Assembly (NCBI RefSeq): GCF_947539375.1
Contig: NZ_OX443569.1
Span: forward strand, 558,001 to 622,000
Origin: Lactobacillus isalae
GTDB lineage: Bacteria; Bacillota; Bacilli; Lactobacillales; Lactobacillaceae
Direction of reading: 5' to 3'
Length of the DNA: 64,000 nt
The translations under genes were made by a program, and so were the position numbers. This document shows positions 56,615-64,000 of this stretch, in pieces; the first letter of the stretch is position 1; every line of letters begins with the position of its first letter. The notes below the pieces were generated by a model, which saw nothing but the letters and a program-made list of their open reading frames with translations, was not told where the DNA came from and did not search any database.

Positions 56615-57841
56615 GTGAATATGGAATTAAAAGCAGGTTTTGGAAAAGCAGAACTACATATTACTCAGAAAGACTTACCTATTAGAGAATTTGAATCAAT
56701 AATACAACCTTTGACAACAAGAGTAGCAATCTTGGGTGAAAAAGAAAACAAATGCGTAATACTTTCAATTGATATGACGTCTTTGACTGATAGGGATGTC
56801 AAAAAAATAAAGAAAGAGGCAAATAAATTACTTAAGATTCCTAAAGAAAATATTTGGGTAACAGTAACTCATACTTTTTCAGCACCGCATTTAAAACATG
56901 AAATAAAAACAGAAAAAGATCAAAAGATCTATGATAGTTTTTTTAAGAAAATAGTTGAAAGTATAGAAAAAGCTATTGCAGAAGCAAAACAGGATTATCA
57001 AGACGTGCAAGTTGGATGGAATGAAATATTTTGTCCCTTGAACGTTAATAGAAATATTGAAACCCAAAAAGGTTGGTGGCTTGGTCGTAATTTTACAGAA
57101 TACAGTAATCATAAAGTTCGTATAATTGGCCTACAAGATAAAAGTGGAAGGACAAATCTACTTTATAACTATGACATTCAGCCAAGTGTTTTAGATCACA
57201 TTTGTGATGATAATGGGAAAAGAGTAATCTCTAGTGATATTTTTGGATATGCATCAATGCATGTTGAAGAGAGTTTAAAAAATGTTTCTATCCCTTTAAT
57301 TGGGGCAGCAGGTGATCAAATGCCTTTATTTAAGGGAAAAGCTACTAATTCATTTAATAAAAATCAAGCATTAGTAGTGAGCCAGGGTCAAGTTCTAACC
57401 CAAGTTCTCTTACAAGGAATTAATAGTTTGAGATTTAAAGATAAGTCGTTGATTAACACTTTTACGCTTAAGTGTAAATTACCAGCTCAAGTTCAAAAAC
57501 TTGGTACTTTTGAAATAAAGCCAACACATAAATATGAATTTGAAAAAACAACTTCAAAAGTGCTAGTTGACATAAAAGGAATACAAATAGGGGATTGTTT
57601 AATTTTAGGAACACAACCAGAGCTAAATAGTGAATTTGCAGCCAAAATTTCTGCTCTACTAAGAAAAGAAAAAGTAATGATTGTAACGCTGGTTGATGGA
57701 GCAAGAAAATATTTACCTGAGAAAAAAGACTTTGACCGCGTTACTTATCAAGCTATGAATACTTCAATTGGAAAAGATGCTGATCAGGAAATGTTAAAAG
57801 CCTTTACAAAAGTAAATGAATATTGGAAAGGAGAAAACTAA
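56615..57841 (+). CDS. Neutral/alkaline ceramidase-fold protein, first copy (degenerate zinc site)
   Basis: A 408-residue cytoplasmic protein (no signal peptide) resembling the N-terminal domain of neutral ceramidases: KAGFGKAELHITQ at the start, VTVTHTFSAPH (cf. THTHSGP) and LIGAAGDQMPLF. The second zinc histidine position (AVHPT in ceramidases) reads YDIQPSV, so that ligand is lost. The start is GTG (56615) after AAGGAGGTGG; the ATG at 56621 is also possible. Its stop overlaps the next start by one base. The substrate is unknown. Confidence 0.75.
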   Translation: MNMELKAGFGKAELHITQKDLPIREFESIIQPLTTRVAILGEKENKCVILSIDMTSLTDRDVKKIKKEANKLLKIPKENIWVTVTHTFSAPHLKHEIKTEKDQKIYDSFFKKIVESIEKAIAEAKQDYQDVQVGWNEIFCPLNVNRNIETQKGWWLGRNFTEYSNHKVRIIGLQDKSGRTNLLYNYDIQPSVLDHICDDNGKRVISSDIFGYASMHVEESLKNVSIPLIGAAGDQMPLFKGKATNSFNKNQALVVSQGQVLTQVLLQGINSLRFKDKSLINTFTLKCKLPAQVQKLGTFEIKPTHKYEFEKTTSKVLVDIKGIQIGDCLILGTQPELNSEFAAKISALLRKEKVMIVTLVDGARKYLPEKKDFDRVTYQAMNTSIGKDADQEMLKAFTKVNEYWKGEN

Positions 57842-59091
57842 TGTTAGTAGGACATGGAAGAGTTGATATAACTCCTAAAGGAGAATTTTATCTATTAGGT
57901 TATAAGACGGATTTAAGAAATCAGCCAGCTGCTGGAATTCATGATCATATCTATATCAATGCAATTTTATTCCATAACGAAAAAGGTGAGGAATGTTTTA
58001 TTGCAACTGGTGATTTGTTAGAGATAGAGGATATTGTAGCAGCAGATATTAAGCAAATACTAAGTAAAAAATATGATCTGCCAATGGAAAATATAATTAT
58101 TGGAGTGACACATGATCATCATTCTGTAAGAGATTATCATCGCACATGGGAATATGGAAAGTTTTCGCAAAAATATTATGATTTCTTTGTTGCGAGCTTT
58201 GTGCGAGCCTATGAACAATGTTTAAAAAATCTTGTGCCAGTTAAAGTAGAGTATGGACAGGATTTAGTATTAGGTTATTACGGTAATCGTGATCATAAGG
58301 GAAAACTATCGGACAACATTGTTTCTGTTATCAAATTTATGTATAACGACAAACCTATAGCAGGAATAGTTAATTTGGCCGTTCATTCAACAGTTTTAGG
58401 ATCCTCAAATAGATATCTTACTGCTGATTTAGCTGGAAATGTTTGCACACAATTGAAAAAGAAGTGGGGATTTTATCCATTAATGCTAATCGGATGTGCT
58501 GGCGATTCAAGCAATCGATACCAACGACAAGGAAGAGACTTTAAAGAATTGGAGCGAGTTTCAGTTGGTTTAGCGGATAAGATCAGCCAGATTAATGCTA
58601 ATAAAGTTGTAGATGTTGATCATGGCAAAATTCATTCGCTTACTTTGGCTCAAGAAATTATTAATGATAAGAAAACATATGATGCTTCATTAAGAGAGCT
58701 GATTGCAAGTATGAAGGCACATCCAGAGAAATCTGTTGGTTCCCAAAATGTTCAAAATGTAATAGAAAAATGTGAAAGTCAGTTAAAACAACCACAATTT
58801 CACGATATCTTGCAAATGGAAATTATTGATATTGGCGAGTTAAGAATATTCGTATTTCCTGGTGAACTTGCATCAGCAGGTGCAAAAGTTCTGCGGGCTT
58901 CTACTAATAAAACTGTTTTAATAGCGGGATATTCTAACGGTTTTCATTATTACTTTATGCAAGCTCAAGATTATGGTCTATCCTTTGAAAGCATTGGCAA
59001 TCCCGTGCCAGCAGGAACCTTCGAAGAAATTATCGCAAAATTTGTAAATGCTAGTCACTTGCTAGATGAATATGCAGAGAATTGTAATTAA
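57841..59091 (+). CDS. Neutral/alkaline ceramidase-fold hydrolase, second copy (zinc site intact)
   Basis: A 416-residue paralog of the preceding protein. It has GHGRVDITPKGEFYLLGYKT, VTHDHHSVRDYH (first zinc histidine), NLAVHSTVLGSS (second), FPGELASAGA (glutamate) and AGYSNGFHYY (tyrosine), so all four zinc-ligand positions of ceramidases can be matched. It is cytoplasmic, with no signal peptide. GAAAGGAGAA precedes the ATG at 57841. It probably hydrolyses an amide or related bond in a compound imported by the next gene product. Confidence 0.78.
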   Translation: MLVGHGRVDITPKGEFYLLGYKTDLRNQPAAGIHDHIYINAILFHNEKGEECFIATGDLLEIEDIVAADIKQILSKKYDLPMENIIIGVTHDHHSVRDYHRTWEYGKFSQKYYDFFVASFVRAYEQCLKNLVPVKVEYGQDLVLGYYGNRDHKGKLSDNIVSVIKFMYNDKPIAGIVNLAVHSTVLGSSNRYLTADLAGNVCTQLKKKWGFYPLMLIGCAGDSSNRYQRQGRDFKELERVSVGLADKISQINANKVVDVDHGKIHSLTLAQEIINDKKTYDASLRELIASMKAHPEKSVGSQNVQNVIEKCESQLKQPQFHDILQMEIIDIGELRIFVFPGELASAGAKVLRASTNKTVLIAGYSNGFHYYFMQAQDYGLSFESIGNPVPAGTFEEIIAKFVNASHLLDEYAENCN

Positions 59092-59166
59092 ATCATGAGT
59101 CGTGATTGGGACTCTCTAAAAGTCAATCAATAGATTAATAATTAATTGATTTAGAGGGTAAAAAAA

Positions 59167-61080
59167 ATGGATTATCAAGCATTAGGAAAAGAAATCTTAA
59201 AAGATGTTGGTGGCCCAGAAAATGTCGCAAGTATAACTCATTGTGTTACAAGAGTTAGATTCGTTTTAAAAGATGAAGGAAAAGCAAATGATAAAGCAAT
59301 CCAAAGTCTAAACGGTGTACTGCAGCTTGTTAAACAAGGCGGGCAATATCAAGTCGTAATTGGACCAAGTGTTGAAAAAGTTTACGATGCAATTATTGAT
59401 GCAGGTAAGTTTCCTGAAAGTGTAATTGGCGCAGGTGCAAATTCACACAATCAAAATTCTAACGAAAATAAGGGATGGTTTAATAAAGCATTAGGATTAA
59501 TTTCTACTATTTTTGCACCAATTTTAGGCTTGTTGTGCGGTGCAGGTATGATCAAAGCGGTTCTTTCGATTCTGCAAGTTACGCATGTGATTTCTCCAAC
59601 AGACGGAACTTATATGATTTTAAACGCTTTGGGCGACTCAGTATTCTATTTCTTCCCAGTAATTATTGGCTGGAGTGCAGCTAAAAAATTTAAATTGCCT
59701 GTATCTTATGGCATCATTTTAGGAGCAATTTTGATTTATCCAACCATTATTGCAGCTGCTGGTGCTAAAGGTTTAAAGACTATTTTTGCAGGCAGTATTT
59801 TTGCATTACATTATAAGGATACATTCTTCGGTATCCCAATTGCTTTACAAAATTATTCTAGTTCAGTTATTCCAGCGATTATTCTAATGTGGGTTGCAGG
59901 TTATATTTACCGCTATTTTAAGAAAGTAATTCCTGATGTCATCAAGATGGTATTTGTGCCATTTTTGACAATTATGGTTGCTGGAATTTTGGGATTACTT
60001 GTTATCGGTCCGGTTGCGATGATTTTACAAAATATGTTAAGTGGTTTCGTAATTTGGCTTGTTGGAATTAGTAAAGGATTAACTGGATTCTTCCTTGGTG
60101 CAAGCTGGAGTATCTTAGTTATGTTTGGTTTGCATTGGGCAGTTATTCCGTTTTTCGCAATCGATGTAGCAAAGTATGGATATGATGTGATCAATCCTTT
60201 AATTTTCGCTGGTGCATTGGCTGTTTTAGGTTCTACATTAGGTATTGCTATTCGTACTAAGAATAAAGATACTCGTACAATGTCAATTGCAGCTGCAGTT
60301 TCTTCGTTCTTTGGTGTAAGTGAACCTGCCTTGTACGGGGTATTAGTACCACGTAAATGGGTTATGCTTACTTCATTTTTGGGCGCTGGAATTGGTGGCG
60401 CAATCGCAGGTTTTGGTGGTGCAAAGTTATATTCTTTCGGTGCTAATGGTATTTTAGGATTGCCTTGTTTTATCAATCCTAAAGGAGTTGATACTGGATT
60501 TATCTGTTTATGTTTAAGTGGGGTAGTTGCCTTCTTCTTCTCTTTAATCACTGCTTTAGTTATTGGTGATAAAAAAGGTTCGATTGAAGCTATTTCTACT
60601 AAAGCTGATGAAAAGAAAAGTAAAGTTGCCGAAGTCTATGCTCCATGTAAAGGAGTTGCCAAAGATTTAACGTCAGTTAATGATAAAGTATTTTCTAGTT
60701 TAACTATGGGAGACGGTATTGCAATTACACCAACAGAGGGAAAAATTTATTCTCCTGTAAATGGGATTGTACGCGTAGCTTATAAGACGGGGCATGCGAT
60801 TGGAATTGCTGGTGAAAACGGTGAAGAGCTTTTAATTCACATTGGAATAGATACAGTTAATTTGAATGGAAAGTATTTCCATAGTCATGTAAATCAAGGA
60901 ATGAAAGTTAAGAGAGGACAATTATTAGTTGATTTTGATTTAGAAAAAATTAAGGAAGCAGGATATGATCCAACTGTTATGGTAATTATTACTAAAACAG
61001 ATAATCTGAAGAGTGTCACTCCAAATGAGATGGGACCTGTTAATCCCGAAAATGAAATATTGAAAGTAAGTTTAGATTAA
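59167..61080 (+). CDS. PTS system IIBCA component, glucose/beta-glucoside superfamily
   Basis: Imports and phosphorylates a sugar-like substrate. Of the 637 residues, about 1-85 are IIB with phosphorylated Cys26 (ITHCVTRVRF), about 105-465 are IIC with about ten membrane helices, and about 490-637 are IIA with His558 (LLIHIGID). The order matches BglP/TreP-type permeases. No phospho-glycosidase is in the operon. AGAGGG precedes the ATG; a hairpin (ATTGATT arm at 59145-59151) partly covers it. No LicT-type antiterminator site was found. Confidence 0.93.
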   Translation: MDYQALGKEILKDVGGPENVASITHCVTRVRFVLKDEGKANDKAIQSLNGVLQLVKQGGQYQVVIGPSVEKVYDAIIDAGKFPESVIGAGANSHNQNSNENKGWFNKALGLISTIFAPILGLLCGAGMIKAVLSILQVTHVISPTDGTYMILNALGDSVFYFFPVIIGWSAAKKFKLPVSYGIILGAILIYPTIIAAAGAKGLKTIFAGSIFALHYKDTFFGIPIALQNYSSSVIPAIILMWVAGYIYRYFKKVIPDVIKMVFVPFLTIMVAGILGLLVIGPVAMILQNMLSGFVIWLVGISKGLTGFFLGASWSILVMFGLHWAVIPFFAIDVAKYGYDVINPLIFAGALAVLGSTLGIAIRTKNKDTRTMSIAAAVSSFFGVSEPALYGVLVPRKWVMLTSFLGAGIGGAIAGFGGAKLYSFGANGILGLPCFINPKGVDTGFICLCLSGVVAFFFSLITALVIGDKKGSIEAISTKADEKKSKVAEVYAPCKGVAKDLTSVNDKVFSSLTMGDGIAITPTEGKIYSPVNGIVRVAYKTGHAIGIAGENGEELLIHIGIDTVNLNGKYFHSHVNQGMKVKRGQLLVDFDLEKIKEAGYDPTVMVIITKTDNLKSVTPNEMGPVNPENEILKVSLD

Positions 61081-61096
61081 ATTTGGAGGCACAATA

Positions 61097-62122
61097 ATGA
61101 TTATTGATGCTAATGTATATTGGTTACCAAAAGAATTTTTTAGTGAAGATGGATATTTAGAGCAATTTTTGTCTGAGGTTAATACAGGTAAGGATGTAAA
61201 AGCTATAGTTGAGAATGATGATAATGATCTTCATAAGATTGTGATTGAGCAGCCAATTGGTCAACCTAGTCTTGACTATTTTGAGAAAGATTATGCCTTA
61301 AATTATATGATAGCTCATTTAAATAAAGCTAAGGTTAAAAAAGCAATTTTGAAGATGCCTGGTTGTCAAGAGTGGCTTAGCCTGGACTTATGCAAAGTTT
61401 ATAATCGATTACTTGCTAAATTTGTTAAAAATAGTCAGGGGAGAATGGTAGGTTTAGCAGTAGTTCCACCTTACCCAACTGAAGAAAATTTAAAAGAATT
61501 AGATTATGCAATTAATGAATTAGGTCTAAAAGGGTTGCAGCTGTCAACGCATTATGGTGATGGATATTTAGACAATACAGTTTATAGAGAATTTTTCAAA
61601 TATGTTGATAAGCTTGGCATCCCAGTGTATATTCACCATACTCCTGTACCAATTGAATATAATTCAATTAAAGATTATGAAAACGTTAGAAGGGCATATG
61701 GTAGATGCGAAGATCAAATAATTGCTATTAGTAGGGAAGTGTACAGTACATTATTTGACGATTGCCCAAATTTACATTTGATTCATTCAATGTTAGGCGG
61801 TGGATACTTTACATATAAGACAATGCTTCTTCCACATGATTCTGGCAATGGAAGATTTGATACTAGTAAAACTGAGGCAATAAAGCAACATATGGATCAA
61901 AATATCTATTATGAAATGTCACATGCTCAGCCATGGGGGACAGATAATTTAGAAGTAGCAATTAAAATTTTAGGAGCAAATAAAATTATTTATGGTTCTT
62001 CTTATCCAGTAAAAGAATCTTGGTTAATAAACGGACCAACAATGATAAAAAGCTTGAATATAAGGGAAAAATATAAAGATAAAATTTTAGAAGATAATGC
62101 GATAAACGCTTATCAATTATAA
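61097..62122 (+). CDS. Amidohydrolase-related protein (Amidohydro_2 family) with altered metal site
   Basis: A 341-residue TIM-barrel protein of the ACMSD/decarboxylase type: VGLAVVPPYPTEENLKELD, then GLKGLQLSTHYGDGYLD and VYIHHTP, LIHSMLGGGYF and IIYGSSYPVKE. The first metal motif HxH reads DANVYWLP and the final metal aspartate (GSDxP) reads GSSYP, so three usual ligands are missing while two histidines remain. GGAGG lies upstream. It is the last gene of the operon and probably processes the PTS product. Confidence 0.85.
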   Translation: MIIDANVYWLPKEFFSEDGYLEQFLSEVNTGKDVKAIVENDDNDLHKIVIEQPIGQPSLDYFEKDYALNYMIAHLNKAKVKKAILKMPGCQEWLSLDLCKVYNRLLAKFVKNSQGRMVGLAVVPPYPTEENLKELDYAINELGLKGLQLSTHYGDGYLDNTVYREFFKYVDKLGIPVYIHHTPVPIEYNSIKDYENVRRAYGRCEDQIIAISREVYSTLFDDCPNLHLIHSMLGGGYFTYKTMLLPHDSGNGRFDTSKTEAIKQHMDQNIYYEMSHAQPWGTDNLEVAIKILGANKIIYGSSYPVKESWLINGPTMIKSLNIREKYKDKILEDNAINAYQL

Positions 62123-62127
62123 TTTTG

Positions 62128-62157
62128 AAAGGTCAAAGCTATACTTTGATCTTTTTT
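62128..62157 (+). terminator. Rho-independent terminator of the ceramidase-like/PTS operon
   Basis: AAAGGTCAAAG pairs with CTTTGATCTTT and runs into six T residues. Confidence 0.88.
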
Positions 62158-62224
62158 GTGATTTAAGAAAAAATTACGGAGCTTTTGCGTACTTGTAGAT
62201 AGAGAACTAAATTGGAGGTTAGTT

Positions 62225-62705
62225 ATGAAACTCTATCATGGAAGTAGTGTAAAAGTTAAATTACCGAGTTTACATTATAGTGAAAGAAAACACGATTTTG
62301 GTAAAGCATTTTGTTTAACTTCAAGCTATAATCAAGCGATGAATTGGGCACAGTATAAAGTTAGAAAAAATAATTATATTGGCTATCCTATTGTCTCAAT
62401 TTTTAATTTATCATTAAGTGATATTAATAGTTTGAAGATTATACGATTTGAAGAACCTAACAAAGAATGGCTGGAGGGTATAATAGTACAGTAAAAATAA
62501 TGAGAAAAATAATTGTGACCTTATGATAGGACCTGTAGTAGACGGAAATTTTTCCTGGTACACGATTAAAAAATATAAAAATAAAGAATTGAGCTTAAAA
62601 GAGGCAATTAAAAGATTATCGCCTAATAATCTAAAAGATCAATGGGCTTTTAAAAATAAACAAGCGATAGATTTATTAAAGTTTGAAGGTGTTAAATATA
62701 GATAA
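62225..62705 (+). pseudogene. DUF3990-type gene broken by a frameshift
   Basis: Two consecutive reading frames together spell one DUF3990-like protein. 62225-62494 encodes MKLYHGSSVKVK through NKEWLEGIIVQ and then stops. The next frame continues KNNEKNNCDLMIGPVVDG and runs to 62705. A single-base shift near 62492-62497 (TAAAAAT homopolymer) joins them. The KLYHGSS start is reminiscent of ADP-ribosyltransferase folds. GGAGG precedes the first ATG. It could be a real pseudogene or a sequencing error in the A run. Confidence 0.7.
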
Positions 62706-62943
62706 TGAAAGATCACTTTACATTGAGGCTATTACTCAAGAAGTCAGCAAGATTTTAGCAAAAGAAGAAAAAATTTCATTAGAAAATGCAGAACACAATT
62801 TTATCCATTCAAGAACATACAATTATTTGGCATACTCCAATGATCCTTTTATTGAAGATGGACCAGAAGATTTTGTTGATTTATATCATAACGAACAAAA
62901 ATATCATCGTTTAGTTTCTACTACTCAATTATTGATGGAATAA
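62683..62943 (+). CDS. Small partner protein of the DUF3990 gene (DUF3791-like)
   Basis: At most 86 residues. The central KEEKISLENAEHNFIHSRTYNYLA and the tail PEDFVDLYHNE fit small proteins found beside DUF3990 genes. No ATG is available in frame. TTG (62683) or GTG (62689) inside the end of the upstream gene would be the start, so translation may depend on it. Function unknown; a toxin-antitoxin-like pair is possible but unproved. Confidence 0.55.
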   Translation: MKVLNIDNERSLYIEAITQEVSKILAKEEKISLENAEHNFIHSRTYNYLAYSNDPFIEDGPEDFVDLYHNEQKYHRLVSTTQLLME

Positions 62944-62962
62944 GAAAATAAAAATTAGCTTA

Positions 62963-63002
62963 ATTTCTTTAATAATGATATCATTTATCTAATTAAAGAA
63001 AT
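62963..63002 (+). repeat. Perfect 11-bp inverted repeat before pepO
   Basis: ATTTCTTTAAT (62963-62973) and ATTAAAGAAAT (62992-63002) form a perfect dyad with TGATATCA in the spacer. The right arm directly abuts the pepO ribosome binding site. It is a possible operator or leader hairpin. Confidence 0.6.
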
Positions 63003-63015
63003 GGGGTAAATAATT

Positions 63016-64000
63016 ATGAGAAGATACTTCAGCGTTCGCGGAGGCGCAGGTGACTTAACTAAGCCTGATGTTAATACTAGACCGCAAGATAATTTATACT
63101 TAGCAGTTAACTCTGAATGGCTTTCAAAAGCAAAAATTCCAGCCGATAGAACTTCAAACGGAATTAATTTGATTTTAGACATGCGAATTGAAGACAAGCT
63201 TATGAAGGACTTTGAAGATTTTGTTAGTGGCAAAAAAACTCTTCCTGATGTAGCAAACTTCGATAAAGCAATCCATTACTACAAGTTGGCAGCTGATTTT
63301 GATAAGAGAAATAAGGATCAAGCAGAGCCAATTAAGAAAGACTTGAAAAAGCTAACTTCTTTAAATAGTTTTACAGATTTCAATAAAGAAGCCGCAAAAC
63401 TATTTTTAACCAGTTTTTCTTTTCCATTCAATATCTTTGTAATGGAAGATATGAAAGATACTGACCATAACGCTTTATATGCAGAAGGACCAGGAACATT
63501 CTTACCTGATACGACCGCCTATGAAAGTACAGATGCCCAAAAGCTACTTGCTGTATTAGAAAAGCAAACTATAAACTTGCTTATTATGGCTGGATTAAGT
63601 GAAGACGAAGCTAAAACTTGGGCTAAGAATGGTATTAAATTTGATAAAAAGCTGGCAAAAGTATTGAAGTCAACTGAAGAATGGGCTGATGAAGTGGCGA
63701 TTTATAATCCAGCTAGCATGCCTGACTTTGAAGCAAAATTTGATAAATTTGATATCAATTCATTCTTAAAGCAAATTTTGCCTGAAATGCCAGAAAAGGT
63801 AATTGTTGCTGAGCCACGCTATTTTGATCATATTAATGACTTCTTGAATGAGAGTGAATTTGAAAAAGTTAAGGGCTGGATGATTGTTAAGTTCATCAAT
63901 AGTGCAGCAACTTACTTGTCTCAAGCTTTTAGAGAAGCAGCTTTTCCATTTAGACAAGCTGTTTATGGAGTTCCTGAAATGCCAAATCAAACTAAACATG
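63016..64000 (+). CDS. pepO: Neutral endopeptidase PepO, M13 family (N-terminal part, runs off the window)
   Basis: A cytoplasmic zinc oligopeptidase that degrades peptides of moderate size in lactobacilli. About 328 residues are visible: GGAGDLTKPDVNTRPQDNLY with the M13 LAVNSEWL element, then a long helical N-terminal domain (LPDTTAYES, QAFREAAFPFRQAVYG). The HExxH zinc site lies beyond the window edge. GGGG lies ten bases before the ATG at 63016. There is no signal peptide. Confidence 0.93.
   Translation, partial: MRRYFSVRGGAGDLTKPDVNTRPQDNLYLAVNSEWLSKAKIPADRTSNGINLILDMRIEDKLMKDFEDFVSGKKTLPDVANFDKAIHYYKLAADFDKRNKDQAEPIKKDLKKLTSLNSFTDFNKEAAKLFLTSFSFPFNIFVMEDMKDTDHNALYAEGPGTFLPDTTAYESTDAQKLLAVLEKQTINLLIMAGLSEDEAKTWAKNGIKFDKKLAKVLKSTEEWADEVAIYNPASMPDFEAKFDKFDINSFLKQILPEMPEKVIVAEPRYFDHINDFLNESEFEKVKGWMIVKFINSAATYLSQAFREAAFPFRQAVYGVPEMPNQTKH

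Noticed and set aside
59100-59166. LicT/BglG ribonucleic antiterminator before the PTS gene
   Set aside because: There is a hairpin partly covering the ribosome binding site, but no terminator and no antiterminator-protein target sequence, nor a BglG-type gene nearby.
59913-60551. 212-codon open frame on the minus strand inside the PTS permease gene
   Set aside because: It mirrors the hydrophobic IIC region of a clear plus-strand gene, has no ribosome binding site, and its proline/lysine-rich composition is that of an antisense shadow.
1-64000. CRISPR arrays, insertion sequences, phage or integrase genes, rRNA and tRNA genes
   Set aside because: No regularly spaced repeats, transposase or integrase motifs, or rRNA/tRNA consensus stretches were seen on either strand.

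Overview
The window is AT-rich (roughly 35% GC by eye), dense Firmicutes DNA with short intergenic gaps, AGGAGG-type ribosome binding sites, a T-box glycyl-tRNA synthetase leader, PyrR-controlled pyrimidine genes and PTS/CcpA-type carbon control. Gene content and order (phoH-ybeY-era-recO-glyQS-dnaG-rpoD, PepT, PepO, DUF2974 membrane lipase-like protein, LepB, UbiD/LpdD cluster) point to a Lactobacillus of the acidophilus group, most likely the johnsonii/gasseri branch. The species is an inference from gene content and was not checked against a database.

Layout. 1-3.3 kb: start of a PLP aminotransferase (minus), methionine sulfoxide reductases B and A with an SGNH hydrolase, and a YitT membrane protein. 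3.4-14.6 kb: housekeeping block: DUF299 kinase/pyrophosphorylase (minus), rpsU, yqeY, phoH, ybeY, era, recO, T-box plus glyQS, dnaG, rpoD. 14.7-20.6 kb: four-gene polar amino acid ABC transporter, trmK, a NIF3 protein, pepT. 20.6-23.7 kb: GntR/YtrA-type regulator with its own operator, an ABC ATPase and two paralogous permeases. 23.7-34.2 kb: mixed functions: small protein, signal peptidase, two unknown genes with an RsmF-type methyltransferase, YbjQ, YdcF, HAD phosphatase, DUF2974 protein, and a LysR/flavoprotein divergent pair.

34.3-44.8 kb: a complete de novo UMP route split in two divergent units: pyrF-pyrE (minus) and pyrD, pyrR1, pyrB-pyrC-carA-carB-pyrR2 (plus). Four PyrR-type RNA hairpins are visible. 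Three precede intrinsic terminators; the fourth sits just upstream of the pyrD ribosome binding site with no terminator. 44.8-51 kb: a nicotinamidase-like hydrolase, PEP carboxylase (supplying oxaloacetate/aspartate, a precursor of pyrimidines), a glycosyltransferase, AlkD and a DUF554 membrane protein.

51-62.1 kb is the most accessory-looking part. First comes a LysR regulator with a ubiD-ubiX-lpdD-esterase operon, with an exact 25-bp repeat placed both at the lysR ribosome binding site and upstream of the ubiD promoter. Then comes a second LysR divergent from an operon of two tandem ceramidase-fold proteins, a PTS IIBCA permease and an amidohydrolase-like protein with a degenerate metal site. 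That second operon has a near-consensus cre site, and its substrate cannot be deduced from known pathways. The window closes with a frameshifted DUF3990 gene, its small partner ORF, and the first part of a pepO metallopeptidase. No rRNA, tRNA, IS element, CRISPR array or phage was found.
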